In this document: one piece after another, positions 27,552 through 36,083 of the stretch | Position numbering within the stretch: the first letter of the stretch is position 1 | Layout of the letters: each line of letters begins with the position of its first letter | Origin: Mycobacterium gastri | Lineage (GTDB): Bacteria; Actinomycetota; Actinomycetes; Mycobacteriales; Mycobacteriaceae | Assembly (NCBI RefSeq): GCF_002102175.1 | Contig: NZ_LQOX01000082.1 | Location: 18,726-82,725 of the forward strand | Direction: 5' to 3' | Length of the DNA stretch: 64,000 nt | Notes under the pieces: model-generated | Seen by the model: the letters and a program-made list of their open reading frames with translations, nothing else | Databases searched by the model: none | What the model was told of the DNA's origin: nothing | Program-made: the position numbers and the translations under genes

Positions 27552-27677
27552 TCCACACTTTGACGCCGGTGGCTGAGCGGGCGGCCCCCAAGACGTGCGA
27601 AACTCCGTGAGTCGTTGTGCCGCAGGTTCTTCGGGACTCGTCCGACAGCAGCGTCAGCGTCCGTCACATCGAAGTGC

Positions 27678-28955
27678 TTACCCCGTCGGGGTGAACGTGA
27701 GATGTAGTTCGGTGAGTCCGCGCAGGATGTAGGTCGGTTCGTATCGGTAGTGGCGATTGTCCGCCGGCCCGTGCACGGACTCGTCGGCGGCAATGTCGGC
27801 CATCCGGTCCAGGATGCGCTCGATCGAGACGCGGCCCTCCACCCGGGCAAGGGGTGCGCCGGGGCAGGAGTGAACTCCGCGGGCAAAAGCCATGTGTTCG
27901 CGGACATTCTTTCGGTCGAGGCGGAACTCGTGCGGATTGTCGAACCTGCGCGGGTCGCGGTTGACGGCACCGGGCAACACCATCACCACCGTGCCGGCCG
28001 GGATGTGGACCCCGGCGACGGTGGTGGCCCGGCGGGCGAGCCGCGAGTCGCTCTTGACCGGGCTCTCCAGCCGCAGTGATTCCTCGATGAACGCCGGAAT
28101 CAAGCTGCGGTCCTCGCGCAGCCGCTGCTGTATGCCGGGCCGGTCGACGAGCACCTGCAGCGCGGCGCTGAGCAGTTTGGCCGTCGTTTCCTGCCCGGCC
28201 GCGAAAAGGAATGTGGCCGAACGGACTACGTCAATGACATCGGGTGTGGGTCCGTCCGGATACTTCGCCGTCGCAAGCGCGGTCAGCACGTCTTCACGCG
28301 GTTCGCGGCGCCGGTCTTCGATGTAGTTGCTGAACTTCTCGTCGAGCCACTGCAGCGGGTTGGTGCCCACCGACTCGTGGTCGAGCCCGCCCACCCGCGC
28401 GCCGGGACGCTCGGCACCCAACATGACGCGAAACTCCTTGTGGTCGTCCTCCGGAACACCGAGCAGGTCGGCAATCACCAGGGTGGCAAAGGGTTTGGAG
28501 TATTCGGTGATGAACTCACAGTGACCGTTGCTGAGGAACTCGTCGAGCTGACGGTCGGCGAGGCGCCACATGAACTCCTCGTTCTGCTTCAGGCGGCTCG
28601 GCGTCAGCAGCCGGCTCAGCAACGACCGGGCGCGAGTGTGCTGCGGCGGATCCATGGTGACCATGTGCTCGTACATCGGGAACTTCTCGCGGTTCTGGTC
28701 GATCTGGGCGTTGATGTCGTCGCCGTCGGGAACAAACGGCAGCGGCGGGAAAGGTCCGCCCAGTGCGACGCAATTGGAGAAGGAGTCGGTGTCCTTGTAG
28801 ACCGCGGTGGCCTCGTCGTACCCGGTGACCGCGACGACGCCGTAGTGCGGTAGCCGCAGAACCGGGTTTTCACTGCGCAAGTAGTCGAAGTACGGGTAGG
28901 GGTCGGGGACCAGCGACGGGTCGGTGAAAAAGTCGATCGAATCGTAGTCGCTCAT
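27678..28955 (-). CDS. Cytochrome P450 (second)
   Basis: This complete P450 has 425 residues and starts MSDYDSIDFFTDPSLVPDPY after a GGGAGG ribosome site. I-helix: FLFAAGQETTAKLL. K-helix: E-S-L-R. Haem loop: FARGVHSCPG with Cys364 as ligand. No ferredoxin gene is adjacent, unlike the P450 at 3346-4689, so it must share a redox partner. It diverges from a TetR gene across 201 bases containing an inverted repeat that recurs upstream of the aldehyde dehydrogenase operon. Control by that TetR and a role in the same degradation pathway are therefore inferred. Convergent with the PE_PGRS gene. Confidence 0.92.
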   Translation of the reverse strand: MSDYDSIDFFTDPSLVPDPYPYFDYLRSENPVLRLPHYGVVAVTGYDEATAVYKDTDSFSNCVALGGPFPPLPFVPDGDDINAQIDQNREKFPMYEHMVTMDPPQHTRARSLLSRLLTPSRLKQNEEFMWRLADRQLDEFLSNGHCEFITEYSKPFATLVIADLLGVPEDDHKEFRVMLGAERPGARVGGLDHESVGTNPLQWLDEKFSNYIEDRRREPREDVLTALATAKYPDGPTPDVIDVVRSATFLFAAGQETTAKLLSAALQVLVDRPGIQQRLREDRSLIPAFIEESLRLESPVKSDSRLARRATTVAGVHIPAGTVVMVLPGAVNRDPRRFDNPHEFRLDRKNVREHMAFARGVHSCPGAPLARVEGRVSIERILDRMADIAADESVHGPADNRHYRYEPTYILRGLTELHLTFTPTG

Positions 28956-29035
28956 GTCGCGCGTGCCTCCCGCAGCTGGCGTTTGCCGTATGGGCCGTCG
29001 GCGGCGATAGCTTCGGCCGCCCGAATCCGACGATG

Positions 29036-29055
29036 TGCTGAGCACCTGCTTAGCA
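29036..29055. promoter_or_regulatory. Inverted-repeat operator between the P450 and TetR genes
   Basis: TGCTGAGCACCTGCTTAGCA is an imperfect 20-base palindrome. Its inner 18 bases match 15 of 18 positions of the repeat at 5750-5767 upstream of the aldehyde dehydrogenase. It lies 101 bases before the TetR start and 80 bases from the P450 start. Confidence 0.7.
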
Positions 29056-29156
29056 TGGCGGTAATGTCGTGGTCAAGGCGGCCCGCCCGTCGCTACGCCG
29101 ACGCCGCTACGATCTGCGTGGTTGACGTCGAGGTATCGAAAATACGGAGTGAGGGC

Positions 29157-29756
29157 ATGACATCGGCTCGCCGGATCGGAGCGCCGGACGCGAAGAATCG
29201 CGGCCTGCTGCTTGACGCGGCCGAGCAATTGATGCTCGAAGAGGGCTATGCGGCAGTGACTTCGCGCCGTCTGGCGGGTAAGGCCGGGTTGAAGCCGCAA
29301 TTGGTGCACTACTACTTCCGCACCATGGATGACTTGTTCCTGGAAGTGTTTCGCCGCCGCGCCGAAGCCGGTCTGCGGGTTCAGGACCGAGCGCTCGAGT
29401 CGCCGCAGCCGCTGTGGGCGCTGTGGCGGTTCGGCACCGAGCCCGGATTCGCAAAGATGACAATGGAATTCATGGCGCTGGCGAACCATCGTAAGGCGAT
29501 GCGATCGGAAATCGCTTACTACGCCGAACGTTTCCGCGAACGGCAGCGGGTGGCGTTGACGGCCGCGCTGCAGCGCTACCATGTCGACACCCGGGACGTG
29601 CCGCCGGTGGTGTGGACGGTCCTGATGACCAGTATTTCGCGATTTCTGGTGATCGAGCAGGGGCTCGGCATGTCGGGCGGACATGCCGAAACGGTGGAAG
29701 TGGTCGAGCGCTACCTGCGCCGTCTGGAGGGTGAGCCACCACCAGTCGAGGGGTGA
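29157..29756 (+). CDS. TetR-family transcriptional regulator
   Basis: This 199-residue TetR protein has HTH sequence AAEQLMLEEGYAAVTSRRLA followed by GKAGLKPQLVHYYFRTMDDL. The ATG at 29157 follows GGAG. The ligand domain is rich in aromatic and Arg residues. It diverges from the second P450. The palindrome in the shared promoter is its likely operator, and the near-identical copy at 5750-5767 suggests it also controls the aldehyde dehydrogenase-CoA transferase genes. The inducer is probably a CoA ester or substrate of the pathway. Confidence 0.92.
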   Translation: MTSARRIGAPDAKNRGLLLDAAEQLMLEEGYAAVTSRRLAGKAGLKPQLVHYYFRTMDDLFLEVFRRRAEAGLRVQDRALESPQPLWALWRFGTEPGFAKMTMEFMALANHRKAMRSEIAYYAERFRERQRVALTAALQRYHVDTRDVPPVVWTVLMTSISRFLVIEQGLGMSGGHAETVEVVERYLRRLEGEPPPVEG

Positions 29757-29771
29757 CGCAGTTGCGCCGAG

Positions 29772-30197
29772 TCACCAGTTGCGCAGCGAACAGAGCACGC
29801 CACGGGGGCCGTCCTTGGCGACGACGACGACGCCGTCCACAGCCAGATCGCAATGAAACATCGGTGTGCCCGGTTCCGGGCCGGTGCTGGCGGTGACCAT
29901 TGCCCACTGGTCGGGGTTGGCCAGCATGACCTGCATGGTCCACGGCCTGCCCGGAGCGATATCGGCCTGGATGTTCGGCGTGAACTGATAGGGGTTGTGG
30001 CTGTAGTCGGAAAAGACGGCAGGATCCTGGTCCTGGTAATAGATGTCGGCGTAGATCGGGCTCTTCGCCGAGATGGTGTACCGGACCTGGTGCATGGGTG
30101 TGTCGTCGGCGTATGACCGGCCGGTGCTTGCCATCAGACCCGTGCCCGCCACCAAAACCGCCAAGCCGAAACCCAGCTGCCGTCTTGTCGTGGTCAT
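29772..30197 (-). CDS. Secreted MmpS-like protein
   Basis: I chose the ATG at 30195-30197, which overlaps the echA stop (ATGA) and has GGAGG upstream, giving 141 residues with a signal sequence (LGFGLAVLVAGTGLMASTG, cleavage after SYA). The mature part resembles the external domain of MmpS proteins: VRYTISAKSPIYADIYYQD, then PWTMQVMLA, and C-D-L-A-V-D-G-V-V-V ... V-L-C-S-L with two cysteines placed as in MmpS. No MmpL gene is adjacent. Unlike typical MmpS it has a cleavable signal rather than an anchor, so it may be a soluble relative. Confidence 0.65.
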   Translation of the reverse strand: MTTTRRQLGFGLAVLVAGTGLMASTGRSYADDTPMHQVRYTISAKSPIYADIYYQDQDPAVFSDYSHNPYQFTPNIQADIAPGRPWTMQVMLANPDQWAMVTASTGPEPGTPMFHCDLAVDGVVVVAKDGPRGVLCSLRNW

Positions 30198-30958
30198 GTC
30201 CCGCCTCCAGCTGGCCGGCGGGGACCCGACGTGCGGTTCATCACCCGAGCCGCGGCCTGCCAATGAGCCTCCGCCACCCACAGTCGTGCAAAGGATGCTA
30301 TCGCCTCATCAGCCGAAACGCCGCCGATTACCCGCTTGATCTCGGTGGCCGGGTGGCGGGCCAGGGCTGCGGCAACCGATCGCCACCCACGATCCGGTGT
30401 GTCGAACGAGGCGCGGGGCAGCACCAGATCCACCAGGCCGATGCGTTCGGCCTCGACGGCGTCGAGCGCCGTTCCGGTGCCCGCCAGCAGCAGCGCCTTG
30501 CTCTTTCCGACCAGCGCGGCCAGTCGCTCGGCGCCGCCCCAGGCCGGCATGATCTCCAGCTCCACCTGATTGAACGCGATCTTGATGTCGTCGGCGGCAA
30601 TCCGGATGTCTGCGGCGACGGCCACCTCGGCGCCACCGCCGAAGGCGTGGCCGTTCAGCACGGCGATCACCGGAGCCGGAAAAGCCGCGAGCTGGTCGCA
30701 GATGGAGCGCATCCGCTTCGCCATCGCCGCGGCGTCCTCCTCGGTTCGCAGCGAGCTCAGCTCCTTGAGGTCACCGCCGGACACGAAGGCCCGCTCCCCG
30801 GCGCCCCTGATCACCAGCGCTCGCGCGCCCGCCGCCGCCTCGAGTGCCGCCTCCAGCTGGTCCATGGTGTCCGGCGCGATGGCATTGCGCGCGTGCGGGC
30901 GGTCGATGGTGAGTACCGCCAACCCGTTACCCGACTTGTCGAACTCGAGGTCCACCAT
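30194..30958 (-). CDS. Enoyl-CoA hydratase/isomerase family protein (EchA type)
   Basis: This 254-residue crotonase has the oxyanion-hole segments F-V-S-G-G-D-L-K-E-L and VLNGHAFGGGAEVAVAADIR with the first catalytic Glu in GGGAE, and the second in LEIMPAWGGAERLAALVG. It therefore keeps the two-Glu pattern of true hydratases, although isomerase activity is possible. The gene is translationally coupled to the MmpS-like gene. A GAGAAT half-site and an ATTCTC arm lie 36-54 bases upstream of its start, hinting at the same control as the fadE pair. Role: beta-oxidation step after FadE. Confidence 0.9.
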   Translation of the reverse strand: MVDLEFDKSGNGLAVLTIDRPHARNAIAPDTMDQLEAALEAAAGARALVIRGAGERAFVSGGDLKELSSLRTEEDAAAMAKRMRSICDQLAAFPAPVIAVLNGHAFGGGAEVAVAADIRIAADDIKIAFNQVELEIMPAWGGAERLAALVGKSKALLLAGTGTALDAVEAERIGLVDLVLPRASFDTPDRGWRSVAAALARHPATEIKRVIGGVSADEAIASFARLWVAEAHWQAAARVMNRTSGPRRPAGGGT

Positions 30959-30993
30959 GCGTCAGTGCTTCCGGGACGAGCGGCGATATTGGC

Positions 30994-31012
30994 ATTCTCT
31001 TGCTTGGAGAAT
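30994..31012. promoter_or_regulatory. Degenerate GAGAAT/ATTCTC site upstream of echA
   Basis: ATTCTC (30994-30999) and GAGAAT (31007-31012) form a 6-7-6 inverted repeat. The second arm continues as GAGAATAGCAT, matching 11 bases of the reverse complement of the 1147-1161 operator. It lies between divergent echA and lipoprotein genes. Confidence 0.45.
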
Positions 31013-31065
31013 AGCATCATCGCTAGGGCTCGGGACTTCCATCGCACAGCATCCGGGGTGGCCAA

Positions 31066-31494
31066 GTGCAGCACCGAATCGGGGCAGTGAGCACAGCGGC
31101 CGTAGCGGCACTGTCGGTAGCCGTTCTCGGGGCCTGCGGCGCGCCGTCGGCCGCTCGTATCTCCAGCACGGCAACCGTGCGCGTCAACGGCAACGAGGTG
31201 CGGCCCCACCTGGTCAGGTGCGTCCAGTTGGAGTGGTACCGGACGATCGAGGTCGGCGATGGCGAATCCGGGGCGACGGTGGTCATCGATCAATGGGCCG
31301 AATCGATTACCGCCAAGGCGGTCCGCATCCGCAATCTCGCCGGTTTCACCGGCGGGTTCTCCGAAGGCGACGGCGGCGACGCCCACACCAGTTTCGGCGA
31401 CAACACGTTCACCGTCAGCGGCACCGCCGACGGCTTCGACACCGCCACCAACCAACCGGCTACCGCCGAGTTCCGGATCGCCGCGCGCTGCTGA
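31066..31494 (+). CDS. LpqH (19 kDa antigen)-family lipoprotein
   Basis: This 142-residue lipoprotein precursor starts at GTG 31066. The signal peptide ends with lipobox L-G-A-C (Cys24). The mature domain follows the mycobacterial LpqH fold pattern: a V-R-V-N-G strand, a central Cys (LVRCVQLEW), and the typical end NTFTVSGTADGFDTATNQPA ... FRIAARC with a final Cys for a disulphide. LpqH-family proteins are surface lipoproteins of uncertain biochemical role. It diverges from echA and precedes the amidohydrolase operon. Confidence 0.85.
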   Translation: MQHRIGAVSTAAVAALSVAVLGACGAPSAARISSTATVRVNGNEVRPHLVRCVQLEWYRTIEVGDGESGATVVIDQWAESITAKAVRIRNLAGFTGGFSEGDGGDAHTSFGDNTFTVSGTADGFDTATNQPATAEFRIAARC

Positions 31495-31539
31495 CGCCCA
31501 CGGCTGAAACCCGCTGCCCGTTGCGGCGAACCCGATGAA

Positions 31540-31554
31540 GAGAATACTATTCTC
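31540..31554. promoter_or_regulatory. Perfect 6-3-6 palindromic operator (second copy)
   Basis: GAGAATACTATTCTC carries the same perfect GAGAAT/ATTCTC arms as the operator at 1147-1161, with spacer ACT instead of GCT. It lies 22 bases upstream of the amidohydrolase ATG, where repressor binding would cover the promoter or transcript start. Confidence 0.75.
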
Positions 31555-31576
31555 GTAAATCGCGAAGGAGGATTTC

Positions 31577-32758
31577 ATGTCGTCGGGCGCGCTGTCGTAT
31601 CCGTTGTTCGATGCCGACAATCATCTCTACGAGACCGAGGAATCGCTGACCAAGTACCTGCCCAAGCAGTACCAAAACGTGATCCAGTACGTCCAAGTCA
31701 AGGGGCGCACCAAGATCGCGATACGCGGCCATATCAGCGACTACATCCCCAATCCCACCTTCGAGGTGGTCGCCAGGCCGGGGGCGATGGAGGAGTACTT
31801 CAGGGTGGGAAACCCGGAGGGCAAGAGCCGCCGGGAGATCTTCGGCGAACCGATGCGGTCGATCCCGGCTTTTCGCGAACCCGGCCCGCGGCTGGAGCTG
31901 ATGAACGAATTGGGCGTCGACCGCAGTTTGATGTTCCCGACATTGGCCAGCCTCATCGAAGAACGCATGCGCGACGACCCGCTGCTCATCCATGTGGTCG
32001 TCCACGCGCTGAACCAGTGGCTGGACGAAGTGTGGGGCTTCAACTACCAAAACCGCATTTTCACGGTGCCGGTGATCAGCCTGCCGATCGTGGAGAAGGC
32101 GATCGAAGAGCTGGACTGGGTGGTGCGACGCGGCGCCCGGGCGGTTTTGGTGCGGCCGGCCCCGGTTCCGGGGTACCGCGGCCCCAGGTCGTTCGCGCTG
32201 CCGGAGTTCGACCCGTTCTGGCGGCGTTGCGTCGAGCACGACGTGCTGGTGGCCATGCACTCCTCGGACAGCGGCTACGCCCGCTATACCGCGGAGTGGG
32301 ACGGCGGCGACAAAGAGATGCTGCCCTTCCAGACCAACGCGTTCGCCATGCTCAACGAGTGGCGTCCGGTGCAGGATGCGGTGGCGTCCTGGGTGATTCA
32401 CGGTGCGTTGTACCGCTTGCCGCAACTCAAGGTCGCGATCATCGAAGCCGGGTCGAAGTGGTTGTTCCCGCTGCTGGAACAGCTGGCCGACGTCTACAAG
32501 AAAACACCGGAAAGCTTCCCCGGCGGCGACCCGGTCGACGAGATCAAGAACCGCATCCACATCAGTCCGTTCTACGAGGACGGGATCCGGGACCTCGTCG
32601 ACCTGATCGGTGTGGACCATGTCCTCTACGGCTCGGACTACCCGCATCCGGAAGGGCTCGCCGCACCCCGGCATTACGCCGATGCGCTGCAGTACCTCAG
32701 CGTCGACGACCAGGCAAAGATCATGGGCGGCAACCTGTCTCGGCTCGTGTCGGTATGA
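31577..32758 (+). CDS. Amidohydrolase family (ACMSD/amidohydrolase 2 type) protein
   Basis: This 393-residue TIM-barrel amidohydrolase has a metal-site start of F-D-A-D-N-H, in which the first His of the common His-x-His motif is Asp14 and His16 is kept, as often in actinobacterial members. Later come VAMHSSDSGYARY, VIHGALYRLPQLKVAIIEAG and the metal Asp in YGSDYPHPEG. Relatives decarboxylate or hydrolyse ring-cleavage and CoA-pathway intermediates. The ATG has AAGGAGG upstream. It overlaps fadD by four bases, so hydrolysis or decarboxylation followed by CoA activation is likely. A perfect palindromic operator precedes it. Confidence 0.88.
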   Translation: MSSGALSYPLFDADNHLYETEESLTKYLPKQYQNVIQYVQVKGRTKIAIRGHISDYIPNPTFEVVARPGAMEEYFRVGNPEGKSRREIFGEPMRSIPAFREPGPRLELMNELGVDRSLMFPTLASLIEERMRDDPLLIHVVVHALNQWLDEVWGFNYQNRIFTVPVISLPIVEKAIEELDWVVRRGARAVLVRPAPVPGYRGPRSFALPEFDPFWRRCVEHDVLVAMHSSDSGYARYTAEWDGGDKEMLPFQTNAFAMLNEWRPVQDAVASWVIHGALYRLPQLKVAIIEAGSKWLFPLLEQLADVYKKTPESFPGGDPVDEIKNRIHISPFYEDGIRDLVDLIGVDHVLYGSDYPHPEGLAAPRHYADALQYLSVDDQAKIMGGNLSRLVSV

Positions 32759-34215
32759 CGCAGTCGGCGCGGCGGCGCCGGGACGAACCAGCATGGGAAA
32801 CCATCCCCGAGATGGTCGGCAGCGCAGCGGACCGGTTCGGCGACGCCGAAGCCGTCGTCGACGGGCCGCTGCGGCTCACATTCACCGAGTTGGCCGATCG
32901 GGTGCGCCGGGCCGCAGGTGCCTTCGCCGCGACCGGAATCGACAAAGGTGATCGGGTTGCGATCTGGGCACCCAACTCGGCGGAATGGATCATCGCCGCG
33001 TTCGGGCTGCTGACCGCCGGCGGCGTGCTGGTTCCGGTCAACACCCGATTCAAGGCAGCCGAGGCGGCCGACATCATCGGACGCAGCGGCGCCAAGGCCG
33101 TGCTCGTCGAGCAGGGTTTTCTGGGGCTGGATTTCGCTGTCCCGAACGCCATCCCGGTGATCGACGTGAAGTCCGGATTCCTCGACAGCGGCAAGCCGTT
33201 CGAGCGCGCGGTCAGTGGCTCAGACGTCGCCGACATCGTCTACACCTCGGGAACCACCGGGCGGCCCAAGGGCGTGATGATGGACCACGCTCAAACGTTG
33301 CGGCACTACGCGGAGTGGTGCGATCGTGCCGACTTGCGCTGCGGCGACCGCTATCTCATCGTCAACCCGTTCTTTCATATCTTCGGGTACAAGGCGGGCT
33401 GCATCGCGTCGCTGATCCGGGGCGCCACGATTGTTCCGGTACCTGTTTTCGACATTGACCGGGTGCTGGAATTGATTGAACGGGAACGGATTACGATGCT
33501 CCCCGGACCGCCGACCCTGTACCACTCGCTGTTGGGCCACCAAGGCGAGCGAGATTTGTCGTCGTTGCGCGCGGGGGTGACCGGCGCTGCCGACATTGCG
33601 GTGGAGCTGATCCGGCGGGTGCGCACCGAGCTGCCCTTCCAGACCCTCATGACCGGTTACGGCCTGACCGAGGCGGGCACGGTGACGCTGTCGCGGCCCG
33701 AGGATTCGTTCGAGGACATCGCGACCACCGCCGGCGTTCCGTGCGACGGGATCGAGGTCGGCATCGGCGACGACGGCGAGATCCTGGTGCGCGGGTACAA
33801 CGTGATGAAGGGCTATCTCGACGACCCGGTCGCCACCACCGAGGCCATCGACGACCAGGGCTGGCTGCACACCGGGGATCTGGGCAACCTGGACGAGGCG
33901 GGTCGGCTGCGCGTCGTCGGCCGCAAGAAGGACATGTTCATCGTGGGCGGCTTCAACGCCTATCCCGCTGAGATCGAAGGCTTCCTGCTCGAGCACGAGG
34001 CGGTCGCTGAGGCCGCCGTGGTCGGTGTATCCGACGACCGGCTCGGGCAGGTGGGCAAGGCGTTCGTGGTCCGCAAAGGTGTTGTCAGCGCTGACGAATT
34101 GATCAGCTGGTGCCGGGAGCGAATGGCGGGGTTCAAGGTGCCGCGCTGGGTGCAGTTTGTCGACGCGCTTCCGCTCAATGCCACCGGCAAGGTGGTCAAA
34201 GACCGGCTGCGTTGA
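32755..34215 (+). CDS. Acyl-CoA synthetase (FadD family, FadD3-like)
   Basis: This 486-residue adenylate-forming enzyme starts MTQSARRRRDEPAWETIPEM at an ATG overlapping the amidohydrolase stop. P-loop: IVYTSGTTGRPKGVMM. A5: M-T-G-Y-G-L-T-E-A-G. Hinge: DLGNLDEAGRLRVVGRKKDM. Catalytic Lys near the C-terminus: NATGKVVKDRLR. Length and FNAYPAEIE motif fit acyl-CoA ligases such as FadD3, which activates a steroid ring remnant. No ACP-transfer domain is attached, so it probably makes CoA esters for degradation rather than loading a PKS. Confidence 0.9.
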   Translation: MTQSARRRRDEPAWETIPEMVGSAADRFGDAEAVVDGPLRLTFTELADRVRRAAGAFAATGIDKGDRVAIWAPNSAEWIIAAFGLLTAGGVLVPVNTRFKAAEAADIIGRSGAKAVLVEQGFLGLDFAVPNAIPVIDVKSGFLDSGKPFERAVSGSDVADIVYTSGTTGRPKGVMMDHAQTLRHYAEWCDRADLRCGDRYLIVNPFFHIFGYKAGCIASLIRGATIVPVPVFDIDRVLELIERERITMLPGPPTLYHSLLGHQGERDLSSLRAGVTGAADIAVELIRRVRTELPFQTLMTGYGLTEAGTVTLSRPEDSFEDIATTAGVPCDGIEVGIGDDGEILVRGYNVMKGYLDDPVATTEAIDDQGWLHTGDLGNLDEAGRLRVVGRKKDMFIVGGFNAYPAEIEGFLLEHEAVAEAAVVGVSDDRLGQVGKAFVVRKGVVSADELISWCRERMAGFKVPRWVQFVDALPLNATGKVVKDRLR

Positions 34216-34561
34216 GCCCGGTGTCGGCGGCGAGACGTGTCGGCGGGTCTCGACCGGGCTGCAAGCAGGCGCGATGTGCGCAGTTTGAGAATGCTATTTC
34301 CGCTGAATGTAAGATTGTTTGGCCGTGGCTGCGCCGTGACCTCGGGGTGGAAGGTGATGACTTGGTTCTCCAAGACCCGGCGATGCCGAGGAGCCGGCGC
34401 CCGCACCCGATCGGTGACCGCAACGTCGGCCCGGGTGCTCGCGTGATGTCGGCATTGCCTAGTAGTGTTGCGCAACAGCGAGGTCTGGCCACTGGCGGAC
34501 CAGGGGTAGAGGAGATCCGCGTTGAGTTACCCGAGCAGTCGTCCCGTCGGGCCGGTGAATC
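34216..34561. promoter_or_regulatory. Intergenic promoter region of the second Mam pair, with two shared motifs
   Basis: No gene is seen. GAGAATGCTATTTCC (34287-34301) matches the 1147-1161 operator at 13 of 15 positions, and GAATGTAAGATT (34305-34316) is identical to the core of the repeat at 5816-5832. Together they link the Mce-associated pair at 34562-36042 to the catabolic genes around 1-6 kb. Confidence 0.55.
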
Positions 34562-35446
34562 ATGAGCGCCGCCAGCAACCAAAACGCCGCTGACGCGAGA
34601 TCGGTTCTGGTGAGCGACAACGAAACCGCAAGCACCGCAGCGAAATTGCGGGCATTGGCCGAACAGGCCGAGGCTGAGGCCGCCGAAGCCGAAGCCCTGG
34701 CCGCCGCCGCCCGCGCCCGGGCCCGGGCAATTCAGTTGCGCCGCCGGGCCGAAGACGCCGAAGCCGCGGAAGAAGGACCGGTCACCGAAGAAGTCGACGC
34801 GGAGGTGTCCGAAGGCGAGCCAGACGATTCCGAGCCCACCGTGGTATCCGAAACCGTCGAGGCCGACCGTGATTCGGACGTCGGGGTCGAGGTTGAGGAC
34901 GGCGATGTCGATGTGTCCGCCGATGCCGACGAGACGCCGGCAGGGCGCCGGCTGCGTCTCACCCGGTCTGCCGTTGCCGCTGCGCTAGCCATCGTCGTCA
35001 TTCTGGCCGCGGTGGCGGGCAGTCTGTATATGGTTGTGCAGCATCGCGATGCCACCCGCCACCGGGACCGAGTGGCGGAGTTCGCCGCAGCGGCGCGACA
35101 GGGCGTCGTGACGTTGACATCGCTGGACTTCACCAACGCCAAGCAGGGTGTGCAGCGCATCCTGGACAACTCCACCGGGACGTTCCGCGACGATATGGCA
35201 AAGGTGGCAGACGATTTCATCAAGGTGGTCGAACAGTCGAAGGTGGTCGAGCAGGGCACCGTGCAGGCCGTCGCCGTCGACGTGGGCACCATGACCGACG
35301 ACTCGGCGGTGGTGCTGGTCGCCTCGACGTCCGAAGTCACCAATGCCGCCGGGGCCAAGCAGGATCCTCGCAAGTTCCGGCTGATCGTGACCATCACCCG
35401 CGACGGTGGCCAGCTCAAGATGTCGAAAGTCGAGTTCGTGCCATGA
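34562..35446 (+). CDS. Mce-associated membrane protein (second set)
   Basis: This 294-residue protein has an Ala/Glu-rich coiled-coil N-terminus ([20 protein letters not shown]), an acidic region, a membrane helix around residues 140-160 ([20 protein letters not shown]) and an external domain with [20 protein letters not shown] and [14 protein letters not shown]. It is a clear paralog of the protein encoded at 19710-20477. It overlaps the next Mam gene by four bases. There is no mce operon next to it, so this is an orphan pair that may serve the Mce system in the window or another one. Confidence 0.87.
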   Translation: MSAASNQNAADARSVLVSDNETASTAAKLRALAEQAEAEAAEAEALAAAARARARAIQLRRRAEDAEAAEEGPVTEEVDAEVSEGEPDDSEPTVVSETVEADRDSDVGVEVEDGDVDVSADADETPAGRRLRLTRSAVAAALAIVVILAAVAGSLYMVVQHRDATRHRDRVAEFAAAARQGVVTLTSLDFTNAKQGVQRILDNSTGTFRDDMAKVADDFIKVVEQSKVVEQGTVQAVAVDVGTMTDDSAVVLVASTSEVTNAAGAKQDPRKFRLIVTITRDGGQLKMSKVEFVP

Positions 35447-36042
35447 CCGCAGAGGAAACGTCGGTCGAGGAGACTGCGGAGGCCGACTCGGCCTTACCCA
35501 GCGACGACGACCGGCCAGCACGGCCGAAGCGCCGCGCCGGCTGGCTGAGCAAGCTGTCGTCGGGCAAGGTGATCGCTGCCCTGATGGCGTTGCTGGTGGT
35601 GGCCTCGGTGGCGCTGCTGGCAGGACTGTATTTCTTCTCCTACCGACCCGACCGCGAAGTCGATGACCAGGCCGCCAAGTCGGCGGTCGCGGCGGCTACC
35701 GACGGCACCATCGCCATCCTGTCGTATTCTCCGGATACTCTGGACCGCGATTTCTCTTCTGCGAGGTCACATCTGACCGGCGACTTCTTGTCGTATTACG
35801 ACCAGTTCACCCAACAGATCGTCGCACCGGCGGCCAAGCAGAAGTCGGTCAAGACGAGCGCGGTGGTGCTTCGCGCCGCCGTATCCGAATTGCATCCGGA
35901 TTCGGCCGTCGTGCTGGTGTTCGTCAACCAAAGCACCCGGAGTGCCGACCGGCCGGAGCCGACGTTGACGTCCAGCAGCGTCATGGTCAAGCTGACCAAA
36001 GCCGACGGGAACTGGCTCATCTCATCGTTCGATCCGGTGTAG
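35443..36042 (+). CDS. Mce-associated membrane protein (second set)
   Basis: This 199-residue protein has an acidic N-terminus, one membrane helix ([20 protein letters not shown]) and an external domain with [33 protein letters not shown] and [15 protein letters not shown]. It is a paralog of the protein encoded at 19162-19713. It is coupled to the upstream Mam gene (ATGA), and the pair reproduces the gene order of the first set. An orphan Mce-associated role is inferred from similarity within this window. Confidence 0.88.
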   Translation: MTAEETSVEETAEADSALPSDDDRPARPKRRAGWLSKLSSGKVIAALMALLVVASVALLAGLYFFSYRPDREVDDQAAKSAVAAATDGTIAILSYSPDTLDRDFSSARSHLTGDFLSYYDQFTQQIVAPAAKQKSVKTSAVVLRAAVSELHPDSAVVLVFVNQSTRSADRPEPTLTSSSVMVKLTKADGNWLISSFDPV

Positions 36043-36083
36043 GTCCGGTAGATCGGGGGTCTGCGGGTGACGGGACTACGACC

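Noticed and set aside
32017..32754. Upstream extension of the FadD frame through the amidohydrolase gene
   Set aside because: The extension is an out-of-frame reading of the amidohydrolase. The FadD domain begins normally at the ATG at 32755.
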